Shown: positions 21,147 to 30,157, counted from the first letter of the stretch. The stretch is DNA of 64,000 bases from Halostagnicola sp. A56 (GCF_000691505.1 NZ_JMIP02000014.1:51943-115942), one strand, 5' to 3'. Notes: generated by a model from the sequence alone, not told the origin. A program made the numbers and translations.

Positions 21147-21599
21147 TTAGCTCGAGTTGCCCGCAGCGTCGTCCTCGTCGTCAACGACGAGCACAGGTCG
21201 CTCGGAGAGCCGAAGGATCGCATCGACCGTGCTCCCGAGCAGCGCCCGTCGAAACGACGACCGGCCGTGCGAGCCCACGACGACTAGGCCGACGTCGCGT
21301 TCGTCGGCGTACGCAAGGATCTCCTCGTGCGGCGGCCCGCTCCGCACCGACGTGGTGACCGACACGCCCGCGTCGGACGCCGTCCGCTCGAGCGACTCGA
21401 GGGAATCCCGTGCCCGAGCCCGAAGCCGTTCTTCGGCCTCCTCGGGATCGACGAGGCCGGTATCGTAGGCCGTCCGGGTTTCGACGACGGCGACGCCGTA
21501 CAGCGGGACCTCGAGCGCTCGAGCCAGCGACACGGCGTCTCGCACGGCGGCCGAGGCGTCGTCGCTCCCGTCGGTCGCCACGAGAATCGAGTCGTACAT
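21147..21599 (-). CDS. Universal stress protein (UspA family)
   Basis: A 150-residue UspA protein starting MYDSILVATDGSDDASAAV with the ATP-binding loop GSHGRSSFRRALLGSTVD near the C-terminus. It is more like the UspA at 11120 than the neighbour at 20624. The start at 21599 fits the family. Together with that neighbour it forms a UspA pair next to the acs2 gene. Confidence 0.9.
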   Translation of the reverse strand: MYDSILVATDGSDDASAAVRDAVSLARALEVPLYGVAVVETRTAYDTGLVDPEEAEERLRARARDSLESLERTASDAGVSVTTSVRSGPPHEEILAYADERDVGLVVVGSHGRSSFRRALLGSTVDAILRLSERPVLVVDDEDDAAGNSS

Positions 21600-21786
21600 A
21601 CCCCCAGGGATGGGTGCCACGGTGAAAGAACCATTCCTCGGTTCGGTCCGTCGATCGGTGAACGCCGCCTTCCGACTGGCGAGTGCCAAGGATTTGTCGA
21701 CGACTCGACCGCCCTCGTACGCTTTCGAACGCCCGACACGGCGTCGATCGAACCGTTTTTGCAACGTCGGCGGGTAGTGGGTTCCG

Positions 21787-22605
21787 ATGGACGTACTGAT
21801 CGTCGGCGGGGGATCGATGGGGACCTGGTTCGGCAGCGCCGTCGACGCCTCGGTCGCGTACACCGATATCGATCCCGACGCTGCGGCGGACGCCGCGGCG
21901 GCGACGAACGGACGCGTCGCAGATCTCGAGAACGAAGGGAGGTACGACGCCGTCTGTCTCGCCGTCCCGATGGCCCACGTCGGCGAGGCCGTCGCCGAGT
22001 ACGCGCCGATCGCAGAGCGGGTGATCATCGACGTGTCGGGCGTGATGGCGGCCCCGGTCGAGGCGATGAACGCCCACGCGAGCGAAATCGAGCGCGCCAG
22101 TCTCCACCCGCTTTTCGCCCCCCAGCGAGCGCCGGGGACGGTCGCGGTCGTCCGCGAATCGAGCGGGCGGACGACCGAGCGGTTGCTCGAGGACCTCACA
22201 AATGCCGGAAACGACCTGCTCGAGACGACGGTCGCAGAACACGACGAGGCCATGGAGACGATTCAGGCCCGGACCCACGCGGCGGTCCTCGCGTTCGCAC
22301 TCGCCGCTCGGGAGGTTCCCGACGGGTTCGAAACGCCGGTCTACGACGGCCTCGAGGATCTCGCGAAGACGGTGACGGGCGGAACGCCCCACGTCTACGG
22401 GGAGATTCAGCGGACCTTCGCCGGCGCGGACGCCGTCGCCGATGCCGCGGCACAGATTGCCGAGGCGGACGGCGAGGAGTTCGAACGGCTGTACGAATCG
22501 ATCGCCGAGCGGTGGCACGGGGATACGACGCCGGGGTCGGTTGCGGACGGGGATTGGATCGCCGACGCCGCCGACGCGAACCAGGAGGGAGGCGATCCAG
22601 AATGA
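21787..22605 (+). CDS. tyrA: Prephenate dehydrogenase
   Basis: A 272-residue NAD(P)-dependent dehydrogenase of the TyrA family that makes 4-hydroxyphenylpyruvate from prephenate in tyrosine synthesis. It opens with the Rossmann motif LIVGGGSMGTWFG, then YTDIDPDAA, and the substrate region SGVMAAPVEAMNAHA followed by SLHPLFAP. Archaeal family members have this short form. The last four bases overlap the next gene (ATGA), so the pair is translationally coupled to an Rsm22-type methyltransferase. Confidence 0.88.
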   Translation: MDVLIVGGGSMGTWFGSAVDASVAYTDIDPDAAADAAAATNGRVADLENEGRYDAVCLAVPMAHVGEAVAEYAPIAERVIIDVSGVMAAPVEAMNAHASEIERASLHPLFAPQRAPGTVAVVRESSGRTTERLLEDLTNAGNDLLETTVAEHDEAMETIQARTHAAVLAFALAAREVPDGFETPVYDGLEDLAKTVTGGTPHVYGEIQRTFAGADAVADAAAQIAEADGEEFERLYESIAERWHGDTTPGSVADGDWIADAADANQEGGDPE

Positions 22606-24137
22606 ACGTGAGCGAGCGACGCGAGGCCGTCCGGTCGAACGCGAAGTACCTCCGCAACGTCAGACCGATCGATCCGGAAGAGATCTGCGAGTACGTCGAG
22701 GACACGCCCCACCCCGCCGTCGTCCGGCAGGATCTGCGCGAACAGGCGGCCGATCTGGAGTTGTTAGAGCGCGAGGACGGCACCTTCGTCCCCGCGGGTG
22801 ACGAGCCGATTTCGCCCCGTCGGGGACCCGTCGAGCGGTTTCCGCCGGCGTACGAAAAGCGGGTGGAATCGCTTCTGGCGGACCGGTACGGGCCGAACTG
22901 GGCCGAGGGCGCGGCGGGCGATCTCCTCCGCTCGACGATCCGCCGGTTCAAAGCACAGTACCTCGAGGGCGCGCCCGTCGAGTACGACGAAGACGTCGCG
23001 GCCGGGTACGCGATCTACCACCTGCCGGGCTACTACGCCGCCGCGCAGTACGCCCTCGATTCGCTGGCGACGCGTGGCTTGCTCGAACGAAACCTCCGGG
23101 TGCTCGATATCGGCGCCGGCGTCGGCGGCCCCGCACTCGGACTGGCGGAGTACCTACCCGACGACTCGCTGCTCGAGTACCACGCGGTCGAGCCGAGCGC
23201 CGCCGCGGCCGACGTGCTCGAGGAACTCCTCGAGGAGACGGGCCGAAACGTCCACACGACGGTGCATCGGACGACCGTCGAGACGTTCGATCCGGCGGCC
23301 GCAAGCAGCGAGGCGTTCGATCCGACGCGAGCGGACGACGGCTTCGACCTCGTCGTGATCGGGAACGTCCTGAGCGAACTCGAGGAGCCGGAGATCGTCC
23401 TCAGATCCGCGATGGAGGTGCTCGCGCCCGACGGGGCGGTGGTCGCGATCGCCCCGGCGGACAAGCAGACGAGCATCCAGCTTCGCCGACTCGAGCGGCG
23501 GGTCGAAGACGACGCGGTCGGGGCCGGAGAGACGCTCGAGTGGCTACGGGCGGACCCGTCGAACGGTGACGGCGAATCGATCACCGTCTTCGGGCCCGCC
23601 GTTCGACTCTGGCCGGGCGAGCGGCCGTCCGATCGCGGCTGGTCGTTCGACGTTCGACCCGACCTCGCGGTCCCAACGTTTCAACGACGGCTCGAGGACG
23701 CCGCCAACGAAACCGACGAGGCGTACGCGCCCGGCGAGTTCGTCAACGTCGACGTCCAGTTTTCCGCTTCGATTCTGCGACGCGACGGGAAGCGCGAAAT
23801 CGATCTGTCGCTCGAGTCGGGGTCGTGGGCCAAGATGGCCGAGATGGACCGCCACGTGCCGAACCGAATCGACCTCGTCGCCGCGAAACTGAGCCACTCG
23901 CTGAGCGACGACGAGGGGCGGGGTTCGGCCAATCCCGTTTTCAAGATCAGCGACGGCAGCGAGGACGTCGAACACTACGCGGTCCTCACGAACGAGACGG
24001 CGATGAACCGCGCGCTGATCGAAGCCGACTACGGGGAGATCTGTTCGTTCGACGGCACGCTCGCGCTCTGGAACGACGACGAAGGCGCGTACAACCTCGT
24101 CGTGGACGAAGAGACCGTCGTCGACCGCCTCGTCTGA
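22602..24137 (+). CDS. Rsm22-family small ribosomal subunit methyltransferase-like protein
   Basis: A 511-residue protein of the Rsm22 family. An N-terminal part with YEKRVESLLADRYGPNW precedes an S-adenosylmethionine-binding fold with VLDIGAGVGGPALGLAEYL (about residues 166-184) and DLVVIGNVLSELEEPE. Rsm22 proteins associate with the small ribosomal subunit and are presumed rRNA methyltransferases. The start ATG at 22602 overlaps tyrA by 4 bases. The C-terminal third carries a beta-rich region (VNVDVQFSASILRRDGKREI) as in other haloarchaeal members. Confidence 0.85.
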   Translation: MNVSERREAVRSNAKYLRNVRPIDPEEICEYVEDTPHPAVVRQDLREQAADLELLEREDGTFVPAGDEPISPRRGPVERFPPAYEKRVESLLADRYGPNWAEGAAGDLLRSTIRRFKAQYLEGAPVEYDEDVAAGYAIYHLPGYYAAAQYALDSLATRGLLERNLRVLDIGAGVGGPALGLAEYLPDDSLLEYHAVEPSAAAADVLEELLEETGRNVHTTVHRTTVETFDPAAASSEAFDPTRADDGFDLVVIGNVLSELEEPEIVLRSAMEVLAPDGAVVAIAPADKQTSIQLRRLERRVEDDAVGAGETLEWLRADPSNGDGESITVFGPAVRLWPGERPSDRGWSFDVRPDLAVPTFQRRLEDAANETDEAYAPGEFVNVDVQFSASILRRDGKREIDLSLESGSWAKMAEMDRHVPNRIDLVAAKLSHSLSDDEGRGSANPVFKISDGSEDVEHYAVLTNETAMNRALIEADYGEICSFDGTLALWNDDEGAYNLVVDEETVVDRLV

Positions 24138-24188
24138 GCCACGCTCCCAAACGGTGGGCTTTTCCTGATTCCCTTCGAGCGAACCGAC

Positions 24189-24980
24189 ATGGCCCTCGAG
24201 ATCCTGCTGACGAACGACGACGGGATCGACAGCCCCGGCATTCGGGCGCTCTACGACGCGCTATCTGCGGTCGCGAACGTCACCGTCGTCGCGCCCCGTT
24301 CCGATCAGAGCGCGGTCGGCCGATCGATCTCCCACGAGGCGGACGTGTTCGATCACGAACTCGGCTACGCGCTCGAGGGGACGCCATCTGACTGCGTCGT
24401 CGCGGGGCTGGCCGAACTCGGTCCGGAACCCGATCTCGTGGTCTCGGGCTGTAACGGCGGTGCGAACCTCGGTGAGTACGTACTCGGCCGATCTGGAACG
24501 ATCAGCGCCGCCGTCGAGGCAGCCTTCTTCGACGTGCCCGCGATCGCGACCTCGCTGTACGTCCCCGCGACCGGCGACCGCTCGTTCGACGAGATCGTCC
24601 TCGAGTCCGAGTCGTTCGCGGAGGCGACCCGGATCACGTCCTTTCTCGCCGAGCACGCCCTCGAGACGGCGATATTCGAGCACGCGGCGTATCTCAACGT
24701 GAACGTGCCGATGCCTGACGGGGCGCCGGCGGATGTCGAGATCACCCGTCCGTCGAAACGCTACGAGATGGACGCCACGATGAACGACGGCTCGATTCGA
24801 CTCCGGGACCGCGTCTGGGAGGAGATGGATCCCGGATCGATCTCCGACCCGCCAGGGACCGACCGCCACGCCGTCGTCAACGGACGCATCAGCATCTCGC
24901 CGTTGACCGCGCCGCACACGACGAACCACCACGAAACGCTCGAGCACCTCGTCGAGCGCTACCGAAGCCGTCGTCGGTGA
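24189..24980 (+). CDS. surE: 5'/3'-nucleotidase SurE
   Basis: A 263-residue SurE phosphatase, which removes phosphate from nucleoside monophosphates. The metal-binding LLTNDDGIDSPGI at the N-terminus, TVVAPRSDQSAVGRSIS, and VSGCNGGANLGEYVLGRSGT are all family hallmarks. Length is typical. It follows the Rsm22 gene by about 50 bases on the same strand. Confidence 0.93.
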   Translation: MALEILLTNDDGIDSPGIRALYDALSAVANVTVVAPRSDQSAVGRSISHEADVFDHELGYALEGTPSDCVVAGLAELGPEPDLVVSGCNGGANLGEYVLGRSGTISAAVEAAFFDVPAIATSLYVPATGDRSFDEIVLESESFAEATRITSFLAEHALETAIFEHAAYLNVNVPMPDGAPADVEITRPSKRYEMDATMNDGSIRLRDRVWEEMDPGSISDPPGTDRHAVVNGRISISPLTAPHTTNHHETLEHLVERYRSRRR

Positions 24981-25050
24981 GCCGCGACTCGCAGTCACCC
25001 GATGGCACGAGACCCGGCATGATTTGTAGCAGGGTCGAGAACGGACGCCC

Positions 25051-25281
25051 ATGGCAACGGTCGAAATCGAATACTGTGTCCCGTGCGGGTTCCTCTCGCG
25101 GGCGATCGACGTCCAGCGTGCGCTCTTGACGTCGTTCGGTCGGCAACTGGAGTCGGTCACGCTCGAGACGGGTGCCGACGGCGTGTTCGTCGTCCGATGC
25201 GACGGCGACGTCGTGTTCGACAAATCGACCGACGGCTACGATGTCGACGGTATCGTGCGAGAGGTTCGCACACGTTTGTGA
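25051..25281 (+). CDS. Rdx (SelT/SelW/SelH-like) thioredoxin-fold protein
   Basis: A 76-residue Rdx-family protein. It begins MATVEIEYCVPCGFLSRA with a CxxC redox pair near residues 9-12, where selenoprotein W relatives have CxxC or CxxU. The family is thought to be a small thiol oxidoreductase of unknown partner. It follows surE by 70 bases on the same strand. Confidence 0.85.
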   Translation: MATVEIEYCVPCGFLSRAIDVQRALLTSFGRQLESVTLETGADGVFVVRCDGDVVFDKSTDGYDVDGIVREVRTRL

Positions 25282-25472
25282 CCGCTGACCTGTCGAAACC
25301 CACGACCACGTAGTCACCTTGCACGTCGCAAGGCTGTCGGCTTTCGCCGTCCTGGGCGTCACCGTAGACGAGACCGATTACAGCGACGAGGACCACATAT
25401 GAAACGCGAAAAACACAAGACGACGGGAGAAGTACGCCTGACCAACGAGTATCTCTGTGGAGGGTAATACAG

Positions 25473-25868
25473 ATGCCATTTGACGCGATATGGACCCGGC
25501 TGTCGTCGCTCTGGAAGAGCGACGAATCCGACGCAAGCACGTCCGAGGGGTCGTCTGCGGACGAGACCGACCGCTCGGCGACCGACGCGGACGAAACGTT
25601 GAGCTACGCCGAACAGGTGGAGTACGGCGTCGACGAACGGGAACTACCTGACGAAGACAAGGTTCTCAGAATGCTCGTCAAGCGTGGCGGCCGCGTCGAC
25701 GAGAACACCGTCCTCGAGGAAACCGGCTGGACTCAAGAACACCTGATGGACGTCATCGACGACATGGAAAACGACGACGAAGTGAGCGCCGTAAGCGTCG
25801 GACGCAAGCGCGTCATCTGTCGGCGCGGGTTTGAGCCGAAAGGGTATCGATCGCATTTGAACGAGTGA
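25473..25868 (+). CDS. Winged-helix domain protein, putative regulator
   Basis: A 131-residue protein with an acidic Ser-rich N-terminal half and a C-terminal winged-helix-like domain (about residues 65-120: DKVLRMLVKRGGRVDENTV, then ETGWTQEHLMDVIDDME, then a basic KRVICRRGFEPKGY end). This looks like a small DNA-binding regulator of the helix-turn-helix type common in haloarchaea. Target genes are not known. It stands alone, with an AT-richer leader upstream. Confidence 0.7.
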   Translation: MPFDAIWTRLSSLWKSDESDASTSEGSSADETDRSATDADETLSYAEQVEYGVDERELPDEDKVLRMLVKRGGRVDENTVLEETGWTQEHLMDVIDDMENDDEVSAVSVGRKRVICRRGFEPKGYRSHLNE

Positions 25869-26086
25869 ATCGGCTCGAAACGTCGTTCGAACGGTGTCAG
25901 GTCGGTCCGACCAGACCGATAGGCGTGTTTCGGCCGTACTAGCCGTCGGACCGGATCTTACTGCGTTACTTGCAACTCGAGCAATTGAGGTGATAGTTCC
26001 GTTAAAGTGAATTTCGCTCGAGCAACACTATCGATCGATTGCAACAATCGGACCGTTACATTACCCCGCGCTCGAGTCGTTGGTGT

Positions 26087-26245
26087 ATGTCACGACAGCC
26101 ATCGGTAACGAAGACACTCGGCGTCTGTACCGCGTGTGGCGCCTACCACGCCGTACGCAAGCTCGAGGACGGGTCCGTGTACGCGATCGGCTCACCACAG
26201 GGCTGTCACTGCGGTGCGAGCGAGTTTACGATCCCCGACGCGTGA
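26087..26245 (+). CDS. Small zinc-finger-like microprotein
   Basis: A 52-residue protein beginning MSRQPSVTKTLGVCTACGAYH. A CxxC pair and a CHC pair (GCHCGASEF) could hold one zinc ion. Small acidic CxxC proteins of this type are widespread in haloarchaea and are called zinc-finger microproteins; this one has no assigned role. Start ATG 26087 is preferred over the upstream in-frame codon. Confidence 0.65.
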   Translation: MSRQPSVTKTLGVCTACGAYHAVRKLEDGSVYAIGSPQGCHCGASEFTIPDA

Positions 26246-26280
26246 CCGGTACTCCCGGACCCCGGGAATAACTGAACACC

Positions 26281-26288
26281 CTTATACA
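26281..26288 (+). promoter_or_regulatory. Probable TATA box for the gene at 26311
   Basis: CTTATACA lies 23 bases before the ATG at 26311, the distance expected for a leaderless haloarchaeal promoter. Confidence 0.45.
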
Positions 26289-26310
26289 GCGGAGTTCTCT
26301 CGGTACACCT

Positions 26311-27204
26311 ATGAGCGACCGAACCGCGCGTCTCGAGTACACTCGGTCGACACTCGAGGAAGCGCCGGCGAGCAAGACGAGTCAGTACGACGCCGCTGAC
26401 CCCGATGCTGTCCACCGGTCGATCGAGGACCATCTCGAGTCCCGACTCGAGACGGACCGACTCGACTCGAGGGCATCCAGCGACGCGGGCCCGGCAGGTA
26501 TCCGTTCCGAACGCTCGCGTTCCGCCGGAACGGGGGACGATACCGACGGGGGAGAGAGCGGTACCGACAGGCGGATTTCCGCGGTCCTCGAGAGCGACTC
26601 GATCGGCTCACGTTCGTTCGAGTACAAACCCCGCGGTCCACACGGCGCGATGATCATCATGATCGGCCTGTTGGCGGCGTTTCCGACGATCTTCACGTCG
26701 CTGTTGCTCTCGGCGTTCGGCTACTATCTCTACCGGACCGAGCGCGGGGGCGAAATCCCGCTTCGACGCTGGGAGACGGTTGACACCCTCGTGGCAGACG
26801 CTGCGGGCGACCGGGACCACGAATCCGGCAACTCGGGTTCGTCGACGGTCGAGGCGATCGCCGCGGCCGAGTCGTTCGTCGGCGTCGACACCGACCGGCT
26901 CGTCGACCTGCCGTGGGCACACCGAAAGGCGATCGTGATGCAAGTCGAACAATGGGCCACGGAGGCGACCAAGGACGTCGCACCCAGAAACGACGACGAC
27001 GTCTTCTTCGAGTACCTGAAAATGTGGATCAACCGCAGCGCGAGCGCGGACCGCGAAAAAGTCGACTCCCTTCAGGCCGAGATCGTTCGCGATCCGGCCG
27101 CCCGACGTCGTTTCACAGATCGCCTGCTCGAGGACTCGCCCGATCTCGAGGCCGACCCGAACGATCACGCGGAGTTGCTAACTGTACTCGACGTCGACGA
27201 CTAA
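26311..27204 (+). CDS. Membrane-anchored hypothetical protein
   Basis: A 297-residue protein of unknown function. It has a disordered Ser/Asp/Glu/Arg-rich N-terminal part (about residues 1-105), then one or two hydrophobic helices (about 112-140, GAMIIMIGLLAAFPTIFTSL), then a soluble acidic C-terminal part containing an alpha-helical region with WAHRKAIVMQVEQWATEA. I do not recognise a named family. It has its own TATA-like promoter and no clear operon partner. Confidence 0.65.
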   Translation: MSDRTARLEYTRSTLEEAPASKTSQYDAADPDAVHRSIEDHLESRLETDRLDSRASSDAGPAGIRSERSRSAGTGDDTDGGESGTDRRISAVLESDSIGSRSFEYKPRGPHGAMIIMIGLLAAFPTIFTSLLLSAFGYYLYRTERGGEIPLRRWETVDTLVADAAGDRDHESGNSGSSTVEAIAAAESFVGVDTDRLVDLPWAHRKAIVMQVEQWATEATKDVAPRNDDDVFFEYLKMWINRSASADREKVDSLQAEIVRDPAARRRFTDRLLEDSPDLEADPNDHAELLTVLDVDD

Positions 27205-27417
27205 TCTCGAGGAACCCAGTCTTCGAGCGCTTTTCGGTACCAGCCACGCTCGAGAGTGGTCTCGAAAACTCGGCCGGTAGGTGGTCCTGTGACTCGAGTC
27301 ACAACACGGGACTCGAGCCGAACTCCGGGACCTCGCTCGCCCGCACAAGCGCGACCAACTTCGAATCGTGTGTCTGTCGTACGACGAACGGAGATACAGC
27401 GTAGACTGGTACGTGAG

Positions 27418-27466
27418 TTTGAACGACGCGAACGGTTCGCTCCGCTCGCCGTCATCGTGTTCGAAT
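27418..27466. repeat. Imperfect palindromic repeat, copy 1
   Basis: About 49 bases resembling 27524-27573: both contain GAACGACGCGAACGG, a CGCTCGCCGT core and end in TTCGAAT. Each can fold into a hairpin. Such CGAACGG...TTCGCTCGC palindromes are scattered through haloarchaeal intergenic regions. Confidence 0.65.
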
Positions 27467-27510
27467 GTCGAGGTGTCGTTTTCACTCCTCGCAGTTACTT
27501 ACAGCAAAGT

Positions 27511-27530
27511 GGGTGCGGCCGGGATTCGAA
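27511..27530. repeat. tRNA 3'-end-like fragment
   Basis: On the minus strand this reads TTCGAATCCCGGCCGCACCC, which resembles the T-arm plus acceptor 3' strand of a tRNA. It is a near copy of the end of the tRNA-Arg gene about 90 bases away. Confidence 0.5.
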
Positions 27531-27573
27531 CGACGCGAACGGCTCGCTTCGCTCGCCGTTCTCTTATTCGAAT
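27524..27573. repeat. Imperfect palindromic repeat, copy 2
   Basis: Second copy of the 27418-27466 palindrome, with core CGAACGGCTCGCTTCGCTCG. It is flanked on both sides by sequence copied from a tRNA 3' end. Confidence 0.65.
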
Positions 27574-27584
27574 CCCGCCACGCC
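27567..27584. repeat. Inverted copy of the tRNA-Arg 3' end
   Basis: TTCGAATCCCGCCACGCC is the exact reverse complement of 27617-27634, the last 18 bases of the adjacent tRNA-Arg gene. Together they could form a long hairpin just past the tRNA. Confidence 0.8.
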
Positions 27585-27615
27585 GGTTCGCTCGCCACTT
27601 CGTGGCTCGCTGCAC

Positions 27616-27687
27616 GGGCGTGGCGGGATTCGAACCCACGATCAGAAGGTTAGGAACCTCCTGCCCTCTCCGCTAGGCCACACGCCC
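27616..27687 (-). tRNA. tRNA-Arg (anticodon CCT)
   Basis: The reverse complement folds as a tRNA of 72 nt. The acceptor is GGGCGTG paired to CACGCCC, the D stem GCCT/GGGC with a GG in the loop, the anticodon stem GGAGG/CCTTC with loop TTCCTAA, and the T arm GTGGG-TTCGAAT-CCCGC. Anticodon CCT reads AGG (Arg). There is no encoded CCA and no intron. Confidence 0.93.
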
Positions 27688-27702
27688 TGCTCGAGAAACA
27701 GG

Positions 27703-28023
27703 TCAGTTCGACTGCGTTTCCGTCTCCGTGTTGGTGTCCGAATCGGTCTCGTCGTCGGAAGTCACGGGCTCCGTATCGACGAAGTCGGATTCCTCGTCCT
27801 CCTCGTCGTCTACGTCGTCGTAGGTACCGGTTTCTCGCATCTCCTCGAGTTCAGTTTCAACCTTTTCACGGCCCTTCTGGAATTCGCCCATCGCCTCTCC
27901 CGTCGACCGAGCGAGTTTTGGGATCTTGTTCGCTCCGAAGAGCAAAATCGCGATGAAAAGGATGACTAATAGTTCCGTCCCCCCTGGAATGGGAGCAAAC
28001 AGCGGTGCAGTTTCGAGTGCCAT
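27703..28023 (-). CDS. tatA: TatA/E-type twin-arginine translocase subunit
   Basis: A 106-residue TatA-type protein. A short N-terminal membrane helix (about residues 17-34: LLVILFIAILLFGANKIPKLAR) ends in the invariant FG, followed by an amphipathic helix (ARSTGEAMGEFQKGREK) and a long acidic, haloarchaeal-type tail. TatA forms the pore-like element of the Tat system, which in haloarchaea exports most secreted proteins. The start at 28023 gives the usual N-terminus. Confidence 0.9.
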   Translation of the reverse strand: MALETAPLFAPIPGGTELLVILFIAILLFGANKIPKLARSTGEAMGEFQKGREKVETELEEMRETGTYDDVDDEEDEESDFVDTEPVTSDDETDSDTNTETETQSN

Positions 28024-28474
28024 CTCTATGCGTGGCTTATCCGCTGGCAATTATAACCTTTTTGGACCACATAGCTAGGCAACGAGTGCCTGAATGCCCG
28101 CGTGAGGGGACTGTACCGCCTGGGGGCATCTTCGATCACTCGACGGCGGACCGTCGATGGTACGGTACTGCAATTCGAGCGCGCTCGTGTCGAGTCCGAT
28201 CGAGCCGCTGGGTCGCTACCCGGACCCGTGAACACCGACTCGGACGAACGCGTCACGGGAGAGCGTGGACGTTGGTGCGAGACCGAGAGTGTGGATGGCG
28301 AGTCAGGCACCAGAATTCGGTCCCCGACTGGAGCGTAGGGCGTGACTATCGGGCCCGGACGAACAGTATCCGTTGCGAACGCGAATCGTACTCAGTTACA
28401 CAGCGAGATCGAACGCACGGAGAGACTGTCTCGCGAACGAAACTGTCTTTTCGCTCAACGTACAACCTCGAGTG
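28024..28474. other. Gene-free interval between tatA and the peroxiredoxin gene
   Basis: About 450 bases between divergent genes. I see no ORF with convincing haloarchaeal protein features, no tRNA and no repeat. It probably holds the two promoters. Confidence 0.6.
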
Positions 28475-28954
28475 ATGCCAGAAACCGGCGACGTTGCACC
28501 AGATTTCACGGCACCGCTCGCAAACGGCGATATTGACTCCTTTACGCTCTCGGATCGGCTCGCGGACGAGGGCCCGATCGTCCTCGCGTTCTTCCCCGGC
28601 GCGTTCACGGGCGTCTGCACGACCGAGATGTGTACGTTTCAGGACCGCCTCTCGGCGTTCAACGACCTCGACGCGACGGTGTACGGCGTGAGCGTCGACT
28701 CCCCGTTCTCGCTCAACGAGTTCCGCGACCAGAACGACCTCGAGTTCGGCCTGCTCAGCGACTTCGAAAAGGAAACCATCGACGACTACGACATCCGCAT
28801 GGACTTCGACGACCTCGGCGTTCACGGCGTCGCCAAGCGCTCCGTGTTCGTCGTCGACAGCGACGGCGAAGTCGCCTACTCGTGGGTGACGGACGATCCG
28901 GGCGTCGAACCGGAGTACGCCGAAGTCGAGGACGCGGTCGCCGACGCGTCCTGA
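28475..28954 (+). CDS. Peroxiredoxin (AhpC/Prx-like)
   Basis: A 159-residue thiol peroxidase of the AhpE/Prx5-like type. It carries the peroxidatic-cysteine motif FFPGAFTGVCTTEMCTFQD near residues 39-57, where the conserved pattern is PxxxTxxC. It reduces hydrogen peroxide and organic peroxides. Length and ending are normal. The start at 28475 (MPETGDVAPDF) is supported by the usual VAPDF N-terminus. Confidence 0.9.
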   Translation: MPETGDVAPDFTAPLANGDIDSFTLSDRLADEGPIVLAFFPGAFTGVCTTEMCTFQDRLSAFNDLDATVYGVSVDSPFSLNEFRDQNDLEFGLLSDFEKETIDDYDIRMDFDDLGVHGVAKRSVFVVDSDGEVAYSWVTDDPGVEPEYAEVEDAVADAS

Positions 28955-29039
28955 TCGACGACCTTCGAATCCGATCGGCCGCCAGTCGAACGATTTCGAT
29001 TGGCGGAGGGCTTTTTTACTCCGCCGGCGACCACCGCAT

Positions 29040-29855
29040 ATGAGCGACGCTTCAGTGACCGAGGACACGCGCCGCGTCTACGTTCCCGACGACGAACATC
29101 ACTTTCCCGACGACAAGTGCAACGAGGTGCTCGAGTTCGTCACGACCGACGAGGAGATCCAGACCTACCTCGAGGCCCAGAACGTCAACGCGGTCGATCG
29201 AAAACGGTACAACGACCACGGTCCGAAACACATCGAGATCGTTCGCAACCGCGCGCTCTGTCTGTACGACCTGCTCAAAGCGGGCAACGTCGAGTTCAAC
29301 GGCGCGAGCCAGCAGGGCCTCGCCGAAGCCGACGAGTCGGTCATCATCGTCCTCGCGGCGACGTTACACGACGTCGGTCACGTCGTCCACCGCGACCAGC
29401 ATGCCTACTACTCGATCCCGCTCGCGGCCGACATCCTCGACCGGGTGTTACCGGAGTTCTACGACCTCGCGGACTGCGTTCGAATGAAAGGCGAGATTCT
29501 CCACGCGATCATCTGTCATCACACCGCCGAGACGCCGCTGACGACCGAAGGCGGCATTATTCGCGTCGCGGACGCACTGGATATGGAACGCGGGCGCTCG
29601 CGGATCCCTTACGAGCAGGGTGGGCGCGGAATCAACACACTCTCGAGCCAGGCGATCAACCGCGTGTCGTTACACGAGGGCGAAGGGCGACCAGTCATGG
29701 TCGAGATCGAGATGACGAACGCGGCCGGCGTCTACCAGGTCGACAATCTCCTGAAAGCCAAACTGCGCGGATCGGGTCTCGAGGACGAGATCCGTATCGT
29801 CGCCGTCAACACGAACGAGAATCGCGATCAGCTCGTCGAACGAATCGAACTGTAA
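29040..29855 (+). CDS. HD-domain phosphohydrolase family protein
   Basis: A 271-residue HD-domain protein. The metal-binding residues are visible as YNDHGPKHIEIVRNRA (about residues 57-72), the central HD in LAATLHDVGHVVHRDQH (about 105-121), then HAIICHHT and VADALDMERGRSRI. The HD superfamily hydrolyses phosphoesters, often nucleotides; the substrate here is not known. The ATG at 29040 follows a CCGCAT stretch; no operon partner. Confidence 0.85.
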   Translation: MSDASVTEDTRRVYVPDDEHHFPDDKCNEVLEFVTTDEEIQTYLEAQNVNAVDRKRYNDHGPKHIEIVRNRALCLYDLLKAGNVEFNGASQQGLAEADESVIIVLAATLHDVGHVVHRDQHAYYSIPLAADILDRVLPEFYDLADCVRMKGEILHAIICHHTAETPLTTEGGIIRVADALDMERGRSRIPYEQGGRGINTLSSQAINRVSLHEGEGRPVMVEIEMTNAAGVYQVDNLLKAKLRGSGLEDEIRIVAVNTNENRDQLVERIEL

Positions 29856-29910
29856 TCAACGAACGCCACGAGCTGGGCGCGCCCTTTCTCTCGAGGCGCT
29901 GTCGAAACAC

Positions 29911-30135
29911 CTACGCGAGTTCGTACCGGCCGTCCCGTCGCTCGAGATAGCCGCGCTCTCGAAGGGTTCCCGCAATCGAGAGGACGGTCCCCTTCGTGAC
30001 TTCGAGATCGTCACAGAGGTCGTCAGCGGTCGCGCCGCCGGTCGCGGCGAGATAGAGGTAGACGAGTTTGGCCCGCGCGGAGTCGAGATCGGTCGGAACC
30101 GACGCGTCGAGAGTCGTCGTCGCTGAGCGTGTCAT
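29911..30135 (-). CDS. Small winged-helix (TrmB/MarR-like) regulator
   Basis: A 74-residue helix-turn-helix protein: ARAKLVYLYLAATGG, TADDLCDDLEVTKGTV as the HTH, then LRERGYLERRDGRYELA as the wing. It resembles the DNA-binding part of TrmB-type regulators without an effector domain. The start at 30135 is supported by a TATA box 23-32 bases upstream (30158-30167). Confidence 0.75.
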   Translation of the reverse strand: MTRSATTTLDASVPTDLDSARAKLVYLYLAATGGATADDLCDDLEVTKGTVLSIAGTLRERGYLERRDGRYELA

Positions 30136-30157
30136 ACTCGATGCTGTCTGTTTCGAC

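Larger units (their letters stand above)
27205..27615. other. Gene-free interval holding palindromic repeats downstream of tRNA-Arg
   Basis: No coding potential that I can support. It contains two long imperfect palindromes (27418-27466 and 27524-27573) and copies of the tRNA-Arg 3' end, listed separately. Confidence 0.7.

Noticed and set aside
25399-25467. A 22-codon micropeptide before the gene at 25473
   Set aside because: Short, with no conserved features; could be chance.
27256-27969. A plus-strand frame across the tRNA-Arg gene and tatA
   Set aside because: It runs through a tRNA and antisense to tatA.
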